A DNA stretch of 64,000 bases. It comes from Lytechinus pictus (Eukaryota; Echinodermata; Echinoidea; Temnopleuroida; Toxopneustidae). Position numbers and translations under genes: made by a program. Numbering within the stretch: the stretch's first letter is position 1; every line of letters begins with the position of its first letter. Below are positions 12,701-26,300 of the stretch, one piece after another. Location of the stretch: the NCBI RefSeq assembly GCF_037042905.1, contig NC_087258.1, forward strand, positions 9,712,501 to 9,776,500, read 5' to 3'. The notes beneath the pieces were generated by a model, which did no database searches, had not been told where the DNA came from, and saw nothing but the letters and a program-made list of their open reading frames with translations.

Positions 12701-15700
12701 AGAACATTAAAACAGTCACAAATCTGAAAATAAAATGGTGCACCCCATAGAATGCCTTCATGATGCACTCAATAAAATAAGCGATGATTTTTTTTTTTTT
12801 TTTGGGGGGGGTCAAACTATCCAATAGACGAAATGCCCTTCACTGTGACGACCCTTTTTCTGAATTTTTTTGCTTGTCAAATTTGTTGGACAAATTCCAA
12901 CCCCTAAAAGTTGGTCTCTAAATCTGCGCCTGCAGGTGTTCAAACAACCATTTTTCTTTGCTTTCACTTGTCGTTATTACTCAGATAATTCCTTACCTGA
13001 AAGTGTTTTGTTCTTCCTGGAGTTGCAGAGACTGGTACCTTCTTCTCCCTGAGTAGAGCGTTGATGGTAGAACTCTTACCAACGTTAGGGTATCCAACCT
13101 GTAACAGAGAGACAATGATGATAATAATAATTGTACATTCATATTGCACAATTTCTATATGTATATACTCAACTGCACATTACAATTCTTAAAAGGTGAA
13201 ATAGTAACAAGATACGTAAACAAAAAGTATGATTAAGTTACAATTACAGGAAAAAGGGAAGCCTACTCTCTACAATCTACATAACAAAAAGTGACTTATT
13301 TATTGAAACTCTCTTGAAAAAGTTATTTCAGTTTTGAAAAAGGTAACAGATGATGCGTTTCTTATTGCATGATTCTAAAATGTTCTGATGGCAATGACCT
13401 TTACTTCCTGGGTCAAATCAACTGATCTGTAATACACTGTGCATGGGCTTTCAACAAAATAAGGGAAATTCTCCTACATCCACTCCTTTCTATTTATTCC
13501 TAAATTGAAAATTGAAATCAAAGTGGGGTATCAAATATTTTTTTTTGTCAGTCATTAAAACAAGTGTCTTTCAAAGCACAAATGTGAACTGCTAAAAGGG
13601 ATTATAATAAAAATAGTTACATATACATAGTGCTTAAAACTTGGAGTTTCTGAGCGCTTTACATTGTAATTATCATTACCCCGATCATCAGATTCTGGCA
13701 TACCCACAAACAATGCATACCCTTTCTCCACTCCCTGGGGAGTATTCCAACAAGAGTTCCAAGACTCAGTTGCTAGGCTTTTGCATTCTACTGGGTACCC
13801 ATTTAACACCTGGTAGGAGTGGCAAAGTGTGAAATGACATACATACATGTATAAAAGGTTGATACTTTTAGTTAACTGTCCCCTAATAACCTTGAATTGT
13901 GAAAAGAAACATATGGTGACTATCAACCTACCATGCCCATGGTCAGAATCTCGGCATTGACCTTTGACCTTCCCATGTGAACCTCACGGAAGAACCCAAG
14001 AAGCTCCTCCCCCGTCAACAGGTGTGATAAATTCTGAATCTCTCCTTCAGGAGGAGATGGTGCACAAGATGTCTCCATTGCAACACCATCTCCTGCTCCT
14101 CCTGATGCAACATGGGTAGTCCTTGAAAGGTTATCACCATGAGAGTCGACAACATCATCGACATCATCGTCCATATCATCATCGCATCTTGGTGATGAGA
14201 GTGCATCCATGTCAGTTCTTGAAGGCACCGCATTTGATTCATTGCACAAAGAATCACCCCCTGTCCTCAAGTCCTGTTCATTTGTCTGAATGCTCCTTGT
14301 TGCTTCGGTTGTGTGGAGCATGGCTCCAGAAATCTGTCCTTGATCTGCTATTGAGTTCCAAGACTCGTTCGTATTCGAGGGATCTCCTGCCTTATCCGTT
14401 GATGATACGACCATTCCTTCCATGCTACTGGGCAGATAATTATCAGGGGAAAGCCGTTGTGCTCCATCTTCTTCTTCTTCAGCATCATCATCATCATCTT
14501 CCTCCTCCTCTTCATCCTCTGAGTCATCATCATTCTCATCATCAGCCATTGCTGGTTCACCTTCTTTTCCTTCCTGTTTTTTGAGATAAAAAATAAAAAA
14601 TTGTTTAAGCATAAAATTCAACAAGATTTGTGAAGAAATGTTACAGAAGACAGAACACATACATTGTATAGAAGCATGATGGTGTGGTGGTTTTGCCTTT
14701 TTTCTCTTACACAAAGGGTTGTTGGTTCAAATCCTCCAGCAAGAATTGGGACCAGATAGAAAGTTATGCCTAGAAACTAAGGGTGCATAAAACCTTTCTG
14801 CTACTAACAGCTAGGGCCGTCCTCACAGATAAATTGTTTCTGCTCACATGCGTGAATGAGGAATTATTCTAAGTAATTTTAGATGAAAGAGGAGATTCTA
14901 AGCTTTACATCGGTAGGTCATGTGTCAATTGTATTTATGATTAAGTTATGATAAATCATCGCTAAATCTCGGTTTCGTTTTTTGTGGGACGCACTGTATA
15001 ATCACATTACCAAAAAAAGAAATCTTTATATTTCTCTTGCATCAGTTTCAAAATGTTTTACTTACCTTTTCTTCTATTCTTTCTGTCTCTCTGACCGCAG
15101 ACCAGAAAGCTACCCGGATACCCTGTTGGGAGAAATACTTGCCCCACTTTTCTCTCTGTGCTTGAGTCAATAGGTCTGCTTTGCTGATCAAGATTATATT
15201 CTCCTTATCGCTACTGACTTCTTTCACATATTTCTCCTGTAAAATGAAATGAATAAATTAAATTTTGCATGATTACATGTACATTTCTTGTTTTGTCTAC
15301 TTTTAAATTAACCCTTATTTATTTTAATATACCTTTAACAGTAGCACAAAGATGGTCCACTGGCAATGCAAAGGGTTACTTGTCAAATGCCTTTACATCC
15401 ATAATTTAAAAAAAAATAACAGGTGAAACAACTGGGCCGACCAATTTTGTGTAGTCCCTTAGATACATTTTTTTGTGCAGTACAAAAGACTCTCATTAGA
15501 ATATGATTAATCTATTATCATTTTTGTGATTCAAATGCCTTACACTGAATATTAGCACGGCAATCAAAAAGAAAACCTTTCACAATCACTCTTAGTTCTC
15601 TCCACAATTTCGAATACAGGGCCACAAAACATGAAAGTTGTGATTAATCGCTTACTTGTAATAGCCAATCACATTCAAATTGCATGCACGGTTTGTATAT

Positions 15701-18700
15701 CTAGGGAGTGTTTCATGAAGCAATTTTTACTGACAAATTAGCTCTGAGCCAATCAGATGCAAGGATTTCAGTAGCTTATAACAATCCCCAGTTTCCCTCT
15801 AAGATGGACGGGCTAGTGTAAACCATGACATCTTACCAAGTCAAGACAGCGGAAGAGAAGAGGATTCCTGGCATCCACAATCTGGACGATCACATCACTC
15901 CTCTCGATCACTCTCCATAGCTGCCTCCAAAAATCAAGATTTCTTTCAAACGGTGTCAGGACAATATGATCCTTCTCCTGCAGTCTGAAAGAAGAAAGAT
16001 AAATTCAACTTTTAAAAGGGTTAGATTCCCGATCCCACCAATATTATTTTCCTCCATAATAAAATAATGCATCTTGAAATTTCTATCCCATTCTATACTT
16101 TCCAAATCTTTAGATTACTCAAAACTTAGTCAATACAGGCTTTAAAATTTATTAAATAATATGGACATTTGTAATGCGCTGGTAACAAACATGAAAACAT
16201 GCTCATGGCGCAGTATGGAAAAGAAATGGAAAGTAAAGAGGGGGAAGAATTTGTTTACTTAAATAACCATGTTTTTAGTGAATCTGTTAGTTAAAGTTGA
16301 ATTAAGAAGACGATTCCAAATATTGAGATTTTTCAAAATAGTGAATTTGAACGATTTATCCCTACCCATTTTCCCTGAGTTCGCTCCTGCAATGCCTACC
16401 GAGACGGGTGTTCTTTGAGTGTGACGTCACCGGGGGGTATTCGGTCCCGGTGTAGTAAACAAGGCAGTGCTGTTTTGTGTACTATGCACGTACTCCTTCA
16501 TATGGAATAACTGCAGTTGAAGTTGTATCTGCGAGCCATAGAACTTGCAAAGAGGAAATGATTAAAATATTTGTGGCCGTACTATTATTCCAAATATGTG
16601 AATTCCCTCAGAATGATACCATAGACCCTAAAGGAATAATTTCAAGGTGAATAATATGAAATTTGATCGAGATCTTCTCACCAGTCGATAACGTAGCAGA
16701 CGTGTTATTATGACATATTTATCCGCGTGTGACGCGGCTCTTGCAAAAAAACACAGTTGGTTGCGGAATTGCTTTGTGCCGACCGGCCGCCCGCTCCGGC
16801 GCAGCTAGCTGTCGAGCTACCGTACCGTTCTTGTTGTCTTCAACCATAGAGATGTATACTAATTACTATATATCTTTCTGTCTTCAACTCACTTCCGAAT
16901 TGCGTTTGTATGTGTGACGGTGACCCCTAGCGTAATTAAATATAGAAAACAACTCAGAAGGCCGAGAAAGAATACTATACGTTTGGTTCAAGATTGTTCT
17001 GTGGAATGAGCTATGAGTGGAAATGATCCAGAGGATATAAAAGTGGAGTCAAAGACAAAAGAAAAGAAGAAAAAACGCCAGGGGATCGCTGCACGGCCAT
17101 GAACTAAGTCGACATACCAGACCATAACAGTACACTCAATGCCTGGGTGTTAATGTGTGTACTAGTATTATGCGTTCAGCGCGCGCGCGCTGAGCTAGCC
17201 GCCGGAATTACTTTCCAGCTACTCACTTGATTGAACATCGTGATAAAATAAATGAGAAATAGTGAAAATATCATTCAATAACTCACTGTTTGCTATCTTA
17301 CATCATGATTGAAGAGTTCATGGTGGTTATTCATACTGTTTTTTATACAGGGAAAGTAAAGATTTGTACATATCAGTCCTATTTGTTTGATTTGAGTTGC
17401 TTTGAAAAAAAATTGTAAAATATCTTTCTCTCTCTGCATAGCATTTCTGTATGACATTCAGGCACCTCTTATACTAAATTCCCCCCGGTGACGTCACACT
17501 CCGAGTGACTTTTCTGTACACTCGTCTCTCGGGCTCTGACAGGTGGCTAATTTCATAGACTTTCAAAGCAAAATATCGAGAAGGCAGAGGATTATTGTGA
17601 CATGCTATGTGTTTGAACAACTTATATATACTATATATTGTATGTAGAACCTATATTTATGGAAACTCACCCCCTTCTTAATTCAACTTTAAGGGATAGA
17701 AAGCCAACAGGATGTCTGTCCTGGGCCCCGTCTTACAAAGAGTTACGATTGATCCGATCAATCGTAACTCTATGGAAATCCATCAGTGTCATAATATTTT
17801 CTACGAAAATTTGCACAATGTCCTTTGTATGCAAAGAGAAGCACAGTGGATTTTCAAGAAAACATTTGAATGCAAAAATATACATCATAGCTAGAAAATA
17901 CTTTGAACAAACATGCATAACAGATGTTGACGTTGCTGGCTGTCCATAGTTTTGATCAATCGTAACTATTTGTAAGACGGTGCCCAGGTCAGCTGCATAA
18001 AGATTAAGCTTCCTATCTCACAGTACATTCACTGCATGATAAAAACTTGTTTCAGTTAAGGGATTGATGACTTACAATGAGAGTTCTCTCCTCCATTCCA
18101 AGAACGCTTCTTTCTCCATCTGGTTGAGTTGCTCTGCCGATGTCGTGGAATCCCATTTTGGTCTGAAATTAGAGAATAGATTTAGCTTTCAGTCACATTG
18201 TGATAAAAATATTCAGGTATCACTTGAATAGCATAAGTCATTTTAATGACATTATGTCATACCTATATGATTCCAAATTAAGACTGTATATATAGTGGTC
18301 GCATTGGGGAGAGCTTTGAATAATTCAAAGCTTTCATTGATGATTTTTTTTAAAATTACATATTCCTTACCGATTTTTGATACTATAGATAAAGAGCTTT
18401 GTATGCTAGAATCATAATAATAATAATAAAGGTATATTTACCCAGGGTAGCCACTTCAGTTCCGAAAACTGTTCTCCCAGCGAGCCCTGCTATTATTACC
18501 CGGCTAAGCTAGGCTACCTGTTCGGTGCACACAGCTTTTTGAGGAAATACTTCCTGCCGGTGTATTCATGAGAGTCACATAACTTTATGAAGCTCAATTA
18601 ATGCCCTGATCCCCTCTGTCTCTCTCTTCCCCTCTTTGTCTACCAGTCTGTCAGTGTCAGTCTATCTCTAACTCTGTCTTTTCCTGTCTGCCTCCCCCTA

Positions 18701-20294
18701 TCTACCTATCTATCTATCTATCTATCTATCTATATATCTATCTACTGTATCTATCTATCTGTCTGTCTGTCTGTCTGTCCATCTGTCCGTCCATCGGTCC
18801 GTCCATCTATCTATCTATCTATCTATCTACAGTGTATCTTCTCTTCATTTTCCGTCCCTCTCTATCTCTCTCTTTCCGTGTCTGTTTTTTGGTCTCTCCC
18901 ACTCTCTGTCACACTCTCTCTCTCTCTCTTTCTCTATATCTGTACCTCCTAGGAATCTGTAGAAAAGCAAGGTTCTCTCTCTGGGCTTTGCTGATCTCAA
19001 TACTCTCTGTTGCCGATGGTAAACCTGTGTGCTGGCCTGGATCAATTACCTTCACATTCAGCCTCTCTATAAATCAAAGGTCAAAGAAATACATTGAATA
19101 GAAACAGCGAATGGAATACAAGGGTGAAATGGAATTTCACCCTCATGACAACTAAAATCACCCCATAAAAAGTTACAAAATTGAATGCTTTGGGGCACGA
19201 AGCTTTTACTAAGTTGTCCAAGTTTTGCCAAAAATTTTTTTTCAAGAACATTGAAAAAATAATATTCTACATACAGCAGAATATGATTTTACTGCATAAT
19301 TTCTCATTGAGAAAAGGTAGTCCTTGAAATACGCAAAATAATAGCCCCCTAAAATTCAGCAATCGCCCTAATGAGCTGAAAATCCCCCAAATAAAAATTA
19401 TTTCCTACCCTGAATGGAACTATATATATATACCATTCTATTATTTTCCCCCCATTTTTGTTTTATTCAGCCATTAAAAAGCTTCTTGCATGTCTTTTCT
19501 ACGATTATTCTCCATTCATATCATGAATTACCTTCAATCAAGTCAGAGTTGCTGTAGGATTCTTCCATTCATTCTTTATAATCTACAGTAGATCATTGTC
19601 TAGATGAAAGAACCTATTTCAAACCGGATTAAAGTTTTGGGATGACTTATTGACAACATGTCCCACCACCATCACTCACAGCAGATACATGTAATACAGT
19701 ATAATGTACTCAATGGGTGATTTCAAGTCTGGTGTTGGCGTTGGTGTTGGAATTTTATTGCTTCCCCTATCTCCAAAACCTATTCTGAGTTTGTAAAACT
19801 GATCCAGATTACACTATTGACATCTGAACATCTGACTTTTCAGGACCATCTTCATTTTATGTTTGGTGTTATACTTGTGTTAAAAAATGACCTAACACCA
19901 ACACCAAAAGGTCAACACTGAACTTGAAATCACCCAATGACCCGTATTCTGAACTCCAGTTCATCTTAACTGATGGTAAAGTCTTTGCTAAAATTATGGG
20001 AAGCTATGAGTATCAATAATTGGTTTAAACTGTAATGGAAGAGTGGAAAACACTCTGTCCCTCTGACAGAATGTTAAATGGAGGTCCCATGTAGATGAGA
20101 GTCACCACCTTTGCATGTTAAGAACCCATTCCACCATTCGTATAAGAGTAGGGGGAAACCCCGGTGTTGTGGTCCACCTGCACTCCCCCAATCAGTCATA
20201 TCGGGAGATGAGACCTGATGGTCGTAGTGATTCAGTTCGCTTTTGGCCTACAAGGTACAGGTGACACCAAACAAAAATAATAAACATAATAAAC

Positions 20295-20333
<39 letters not shown>

Positions 20334-23300
20334 GTGATGATGACGATGATGTTGATGATGGTGATGATGATGGTGATGATGATCATGATAGTGGTGATGA
20401 TGATGAAGATGATAGTGATAATGGTGATGATGGTGATGATGATGGTGATGATGATGAAGATGATAGTGATAATGGTGATGATGGTGATGATGATGGTGAT
20501 GATGATGATGATGAGGATGATAGTGATAATGGTGATGATGATGGTGATGATGGTGATGATGATGGTGATGATGATGAAGATGATAGTGATAATGGTGATG
20601 ATGGTGATGATGATGGTGATGATGATGGTGATGATGATGAAGATGATAGTGATAATGGTGATGATGATGGTGATGATGGTGATGATGATGAAGATGATGA
20701 TGGTGATGATGGTGATGATGATGGTGATGATGATGGTGATGATGATGGTGATGATGATGATGATAATGATGATGATGATGATGGTGGTGATGGTGATGAT
20801 GGTGATGACGATGCATCCCTGGGATCCTTGAATAGTTACCTGCTGTGAATTCTGTTCCAGCAAGCTCTGCGGTCTCCAAGAAATCCTCTAGATTGCTCTG
20901 CTCCGTGACAGATCTCAGATTAATCCTGTTCCAGTCATACCCGTCGTTAAGCTCACTTGTGTGAAGCTGAACAATCAAACAAGGCAAAGATGAGAAATGA
21001 AATTGATAGAATTAGAAAGTAATGAACAGGATTCATTGATCCTTTTTTCATAATCCTTATCTAATTGGCGGCCAACCTTCACATGTTAGCAGTTGCAGGT
21101 ACCTTGGTACATGAAGTCCATTCCTTTGGCTTTGCCGGTTTGTTTGTCGGTTTCCTAAATATTGCAGATTTTTTAATTTTAACTTATGATTTTTTGGCAA
21201 GTCAGTTTCACTTCCTCTTACCCATAAGGTCAAATAGTAATTGTATAGTTGCAAAATAAAAAGATCTTTTTGCTGAACCTCAATATCATAAGTTGTTTGC
21301 TGATTTTGATTATACCGAGAATGGTCAGGGAATAACCAAGTTCACACATCTGCTCTGGCTTTAAAAAAAAACACTTTTCCTTGACTTGTTTTTATATCTT
21401 AGCCTTTGAGTGGCGATTTCTTTTGAACTAATCAGTTTTGGTGATATAGGTATCATTCATCATTGATAAAGAACATTAAATGATCTGTTTAGTAAAGTAC
21501 ACGTCACCATAATCATAAAGAGGATGATCTGAAATTTCTAATTTCAGACAGACACTAACTACCATTGGAATAAAAATCTAGATCTTCCCTAAAATAATAT
21601 TGGCTTACCTTTAGAATCCATTGTCATGTGATATAATGTATTGTGTGTGGGACTGATGCCTTGTTCTAACGTACAGTTAACATCGATATCCATGCTCATA
21701 TAATAGATTATGACGTTGGATTGTAAAGTTAATCCATGATATTGCCACCAGTGTTTGTTAAATATACGGGAAGAGTTTCTTTTGCGACAGCCACCCAAAA
21801 TTGAAAATGAAAATATGGAGAAAGTTCAAAATAATATATCTACATGTAGCCCTAATATAGAACATATATGATGGGAGAGTGGAAATAAATACCAAAATAT
21901 GGTTATATTCCTTCAAATTTTTTAGCCGAATCGAGTGCGTGTAATTGTCCAGAGGCATAGGTTTAGTTAGTCAGTAAAGAGTCTGAAAGCCTAGACTAGT
22001 CGAAGTATCGGCTTATGATCGTGAGAAAACCCCTTCCAGTATCAGCGCTTCTTGCTAGCATAGCAGGAAGAATCTTAACTGCAGATATATTGACGAGAGT
22101 TCAAGTCCCAGCTAAGGTAAGAAACACTAAAAAAAATGATAGAGAAACAATAAGTGAATAAACCGGAAGTCTATACAATCTTTTGTTATTTTTGGGTGGC
22201 TGTCGCAAGAGGAACTCTTTCCAAATATATTTGTCTGTTTTCACTTCTAACTTAAGAACATGTGATATTCCATGTCAAACAGAAGTAGGACCATAGATTG
22301 AGATCTGATGCAAATGCGAAACGATCCGATCTATAGTCCTATCATGAATATTCATGATTTAAGCCGAGATTTCCGCACATGCGCAATTTGCCTTTGCGAT
22401 GTTTGGAATCAGCAGTGAATTAATACGTGTGAGGAAACCGATACTGGCTCTAAATCACCAATTTTGAGACTGATAGAAGCGTGGAAAAGAAGCGAAACTT
22501 TGTGAAATATAAGATGGGTTGTTTTAATTGTAAGGTCATTTTGTTGCATGAGTTTTATATTCCCCCCCCATATAGTGACACCTTTGTCACTCGGACTAGC
22601 AGAGCGAGTTTTGTACCTTGATGTTTGAGTAGGTGTAGCGTAGTGAAGCGGTTCTGAAGTGGAGTGGAGCCTACACAAACATCGCTTGAGGTATCTTGAC
22701 CCCACTTGCTCACTGCAAAGATATTTTGGGGGCTGAGTTTGGCAAAAGCACATTACCATTTACTAAACACATTTTCCAGGTTTATTTATCAGGGGGCAAC
22801 TGGGCGGGATGCTCCATAATGCATCCCCCCCTTGCAACCACTTTCAATTTGTATGCCATGGGCAATGCCCTATTTTGATGGGATGTAGATTGTAAAATAA
22901 ACTATTTCTCAAAAATACAGGACTAACAATAACTCAACTAATACATGTTTAAGCTCTTTAAGCTCCTATTCTAAGCTCCCTTTTCTTCCTCTTTTTATAT
23001 CTTTATTCTATCAGGGGGTAGTTATTTTCACAGCCATGACTCATTACGACTCCCCCTTGTATACTTCCCTGCACTTTTATTACATTTAATTTTCTCTCTC
23101 GCTTTCTCTCCTATAGAGGTGGATTTATTGTCATATTTACAAGAAGATCTGTAGGTCTACCAAGTCCATAAAGATGCCCTTCTGTGGATAGGCTATACCT
23201 AGCCATCAATGTTATCAGCGGTTATACATAAACTTTGAAACGTAGAAATAAGATGCTAAGTGTTAATCTAAAAACTTTATTTGTTTTTAATGAACACAGT

Positions 23301-26300
23301 GATCACATGATTAATAATGCTTTCACAACTGATACTGATTGAAAGATTAACGCAAAAGATCTTGAATTGAACAAGACTTCATCATTCATACTCATTGTGC
23401 TTTTTATGGCATATTATATAGGCCATACAATTATGGTATTGATTATGCTAATCCATAAATATTATAAATGATTGGTTTCAAAATAAATGTTTCATTAATG
23501 ATTACGACATCTCATCGATGTAAAAATATATATTCTGCTGAAATAGGTAAGTATAAGATACAGAATAGATCAAGAATAAAAATAAGGGCTGCAGTGAAAA
23601 GGAAAAAAAAAATGTTGTCAATGTCTACTGAAATGATGCATGATAATGATATAACAAGATTACTTTTATTTGGTTGTCTTAACTTTCTTTCTTTTAAAAA
23701 AATTAATGACAATCAATGATCACTTTAACAATTTTAAAATCTCATTGTCGGACATGATTAATGTCTTTGTGTTAATGTAATTAATGCACATAAGTAATTT
23801 ATTCAAGCTGATGAAACCAATTAAAAGTGCTTTTATCACCCATGGGTTAATTTCATCTTGCGTGCGAAGGAATATCAGACATATGCACGCGACACATGCA
23901 AATAGAAGTTATAGAACTATATCATGGGCTTTTGCCCAAATAAAACACACATTTGGATTTCACATTCTGCTATGACACTTACCGAACCATTTAGATCCTC
24001 TGGTGACTTCTCTTTGAAGATTCCTTTAAAAAAATGTATTTTTTCTTGATCTTCAGTGAAGATTTCATGGAGATGCCCTTCAATCAGCGACGATATCAAT
24101 TTTTGGCCTAAAGAGGGCACGCGATTTATATTCATATCACAGACACGACAAGGGAAAGACTAGGCACCTACACTATTTTACACGCAAATCGACGCAAGGC
24201 ATTACGCGAGATCTGTGAAGTGTCCAATCTTTTTATTGTATAGACTTTGGTAGACCATAGTATTATTGACGTTCGTTAAAGCTTGTACTGCTGGTTTCGT
24301 TCCAGGTACGTACATTTTTTCATTTTTTTTTAATTAGTCATCGTTTTAAATTATTTGCAAAAAAGTGTTATCATCGCCAATAATAATCCTGAATTATGTT
24401 TTTGAAGGCATTTCATTTATTAGTGCCCATAATTAGTCAAGTAATCATAAGAATTTCGCATTCAAAGAATTTAGACAGTTATGAAATTACCGAGGAGCTG
24501 AGTCAAGGTTGTGAAATTTATTAGCGCCACCAACGGGCTTCCTTGTACATGTATTTCCGTAGAAGAGACATGCGAAGTCACTTTCCACGAAATTCCAGGC
24601 CGAGGTAAGCGAATTTGCTCTTTTTTGTATTAAATTTTATATTATTATTGTATTGCTACTTACCGGAAAGAGCCCCAGTGAGTAGCGAGAAGGAGTGTTG
24701 GCAAATATTACTTCTGCAATGAAGCGATGTTTGCCGACTACTTAGAAATCCAGGGTCAAACGCGGTCCGGTGTACGAGGTTAGTAACCTCGTACTAGTGT
24801 GAGTGTGCTTTTATGAACAATTTGTATGATTTGTTTTTTATTTTTTTAAATCTTTATTATTCTTTATTCATTAAAACACATATTTATTTATTTAAGTTGA
24901 TATATAATCAATAAAAATTGCTTAAGATCTTTTTCAATTTTATATATTTATTCATTTATTTTTGTATTTACTATCATTTCTTAATTTTTATTTACTTTCT
25001 AATTCATTTACTGTATAGTTTCTGTCATCAACAGGCAAATTGTATTGCGCCATCTGGTGTTCGAATTCTGGCATGCAGCGTATGACTATGAATTCTAGTA
25101 GGTATGTGACAAAAAAAATGAAAATCATCAAATACGAATAAATTTGGTATCACTTGAAAGCTCTTAAAAAGACCTTTAAAATGATACCAAGAACTTTAAT
25201 TTTCATCAAGAAATTATAACGTTATTCCAGTTTAAGTCACGCATATTCATCCAAATTTGTGGTCATTGTCTTAATGTAAAGTCAATGGAGTACAGAACTG
25301 ATTTTTGTGACCATTTTGTGACCATTTTGAACCCAAGTCTTCAACAGGCTCTAACTTCTTTATTTTGAGCCCTATGAAGTAATTTAGGTATCAATGGAAA
25401 GGTGAGAGAAGGCTCAATTGATGTGTATCAATTCATCTTGTAATTTCTTCTAATTAATTCTAATTAATTATGCAAATAACACAAAATCACAATTACTCGC
25501 CTCTTTTTTTGCCAAATGAAGGTGATTATGATAGATAATTCATATAATTTAGTTGGCATCAAAACAGCATCATGTAGATAATTTCCTAAATGAATTTGTC
25601 TAAAGTATTGTTTTTGTAATTTCTAATGTATTTCTTTGTTTTTCTGATATAAATTACAAGCTCTTTTTCAACTTAGTATTGTAATTTTGTATATGTGTAT
25701 GTACGGGGGTCCTTTTTTACATATAAAAGAAATTCTTTTGTACTTTGTATGACCAAAATAAAAATATGTGTGCTTTTTTCTGATGTGTTTGATTGTTTCA
25801 CCAATTCCTTATGTATTCTATTGTTTCAACAATTTGTTATACATGTATAATATGTAGCTTTTGATTTGAGAGACAATGGACATGTGATTACATTTTTTTA
25901 GAAGGAATGAGCAGCTGAGTGTAAAATATGTATGTAGAATTGTATGCAATTTATTTCAAGTATCAAGAAGGACGAAAATTAAGTTTTAATATATTCTATC
26001 AGTTGTCAATTTCTTATATTTGTATACATACATTGTATTACAAAGGCCCTGTTTGAGCTCTCTTTTTAAAGAAAAATAAATAAATTCAAATTATTAGTCG
26101 AAGCCAAAAGAAAAGGAAAAGAGTGGTCTATTTCTTTCAAAACAAAACAAAAAACAACCAGGAAAAATATATAACAAAGCTCTAAACAACAACAAAACAG
26201 ACATCAAAGCTCCAAACAAGCACTAAAAACAAGAGAAACAAAAGTGACACAAAAACTTGTACCAATCCCATCCCCATTTTCCAATTCAAAACACAACCCC

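Noticed and set aside
14123-14584. His/Leu-rich plus-strand ORF of 153 codons
   Set aside because: Shadow of the acidic LSG1 exon 7 on the opposite strand.
20232-20987. Long ORFs of poly-Asp, poly-His, poly-Met and poly-Ile across 20232-20987
   Set aside because: They are readings of one trinucleotide array in several frames and on both strands. The only real coding sequence there is LSG1 exon 2 (20840-20966).
21589-21798. Exon-like [15 protein letters not shown]... with a donor at 21609
   Set aside because: No acceptor gives a phase compatible with the candidate exon at 23983-24135, and its phase 1 donor does not fit LSG1 exon 2. It overlaps a MITE end. Kept only as a finding about possible exonisation.
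22030-22115. tRNA-like segment with a B-box-like gttcaagtccc
   Set aside because: No A box at proper spacing and no acceptor stem.
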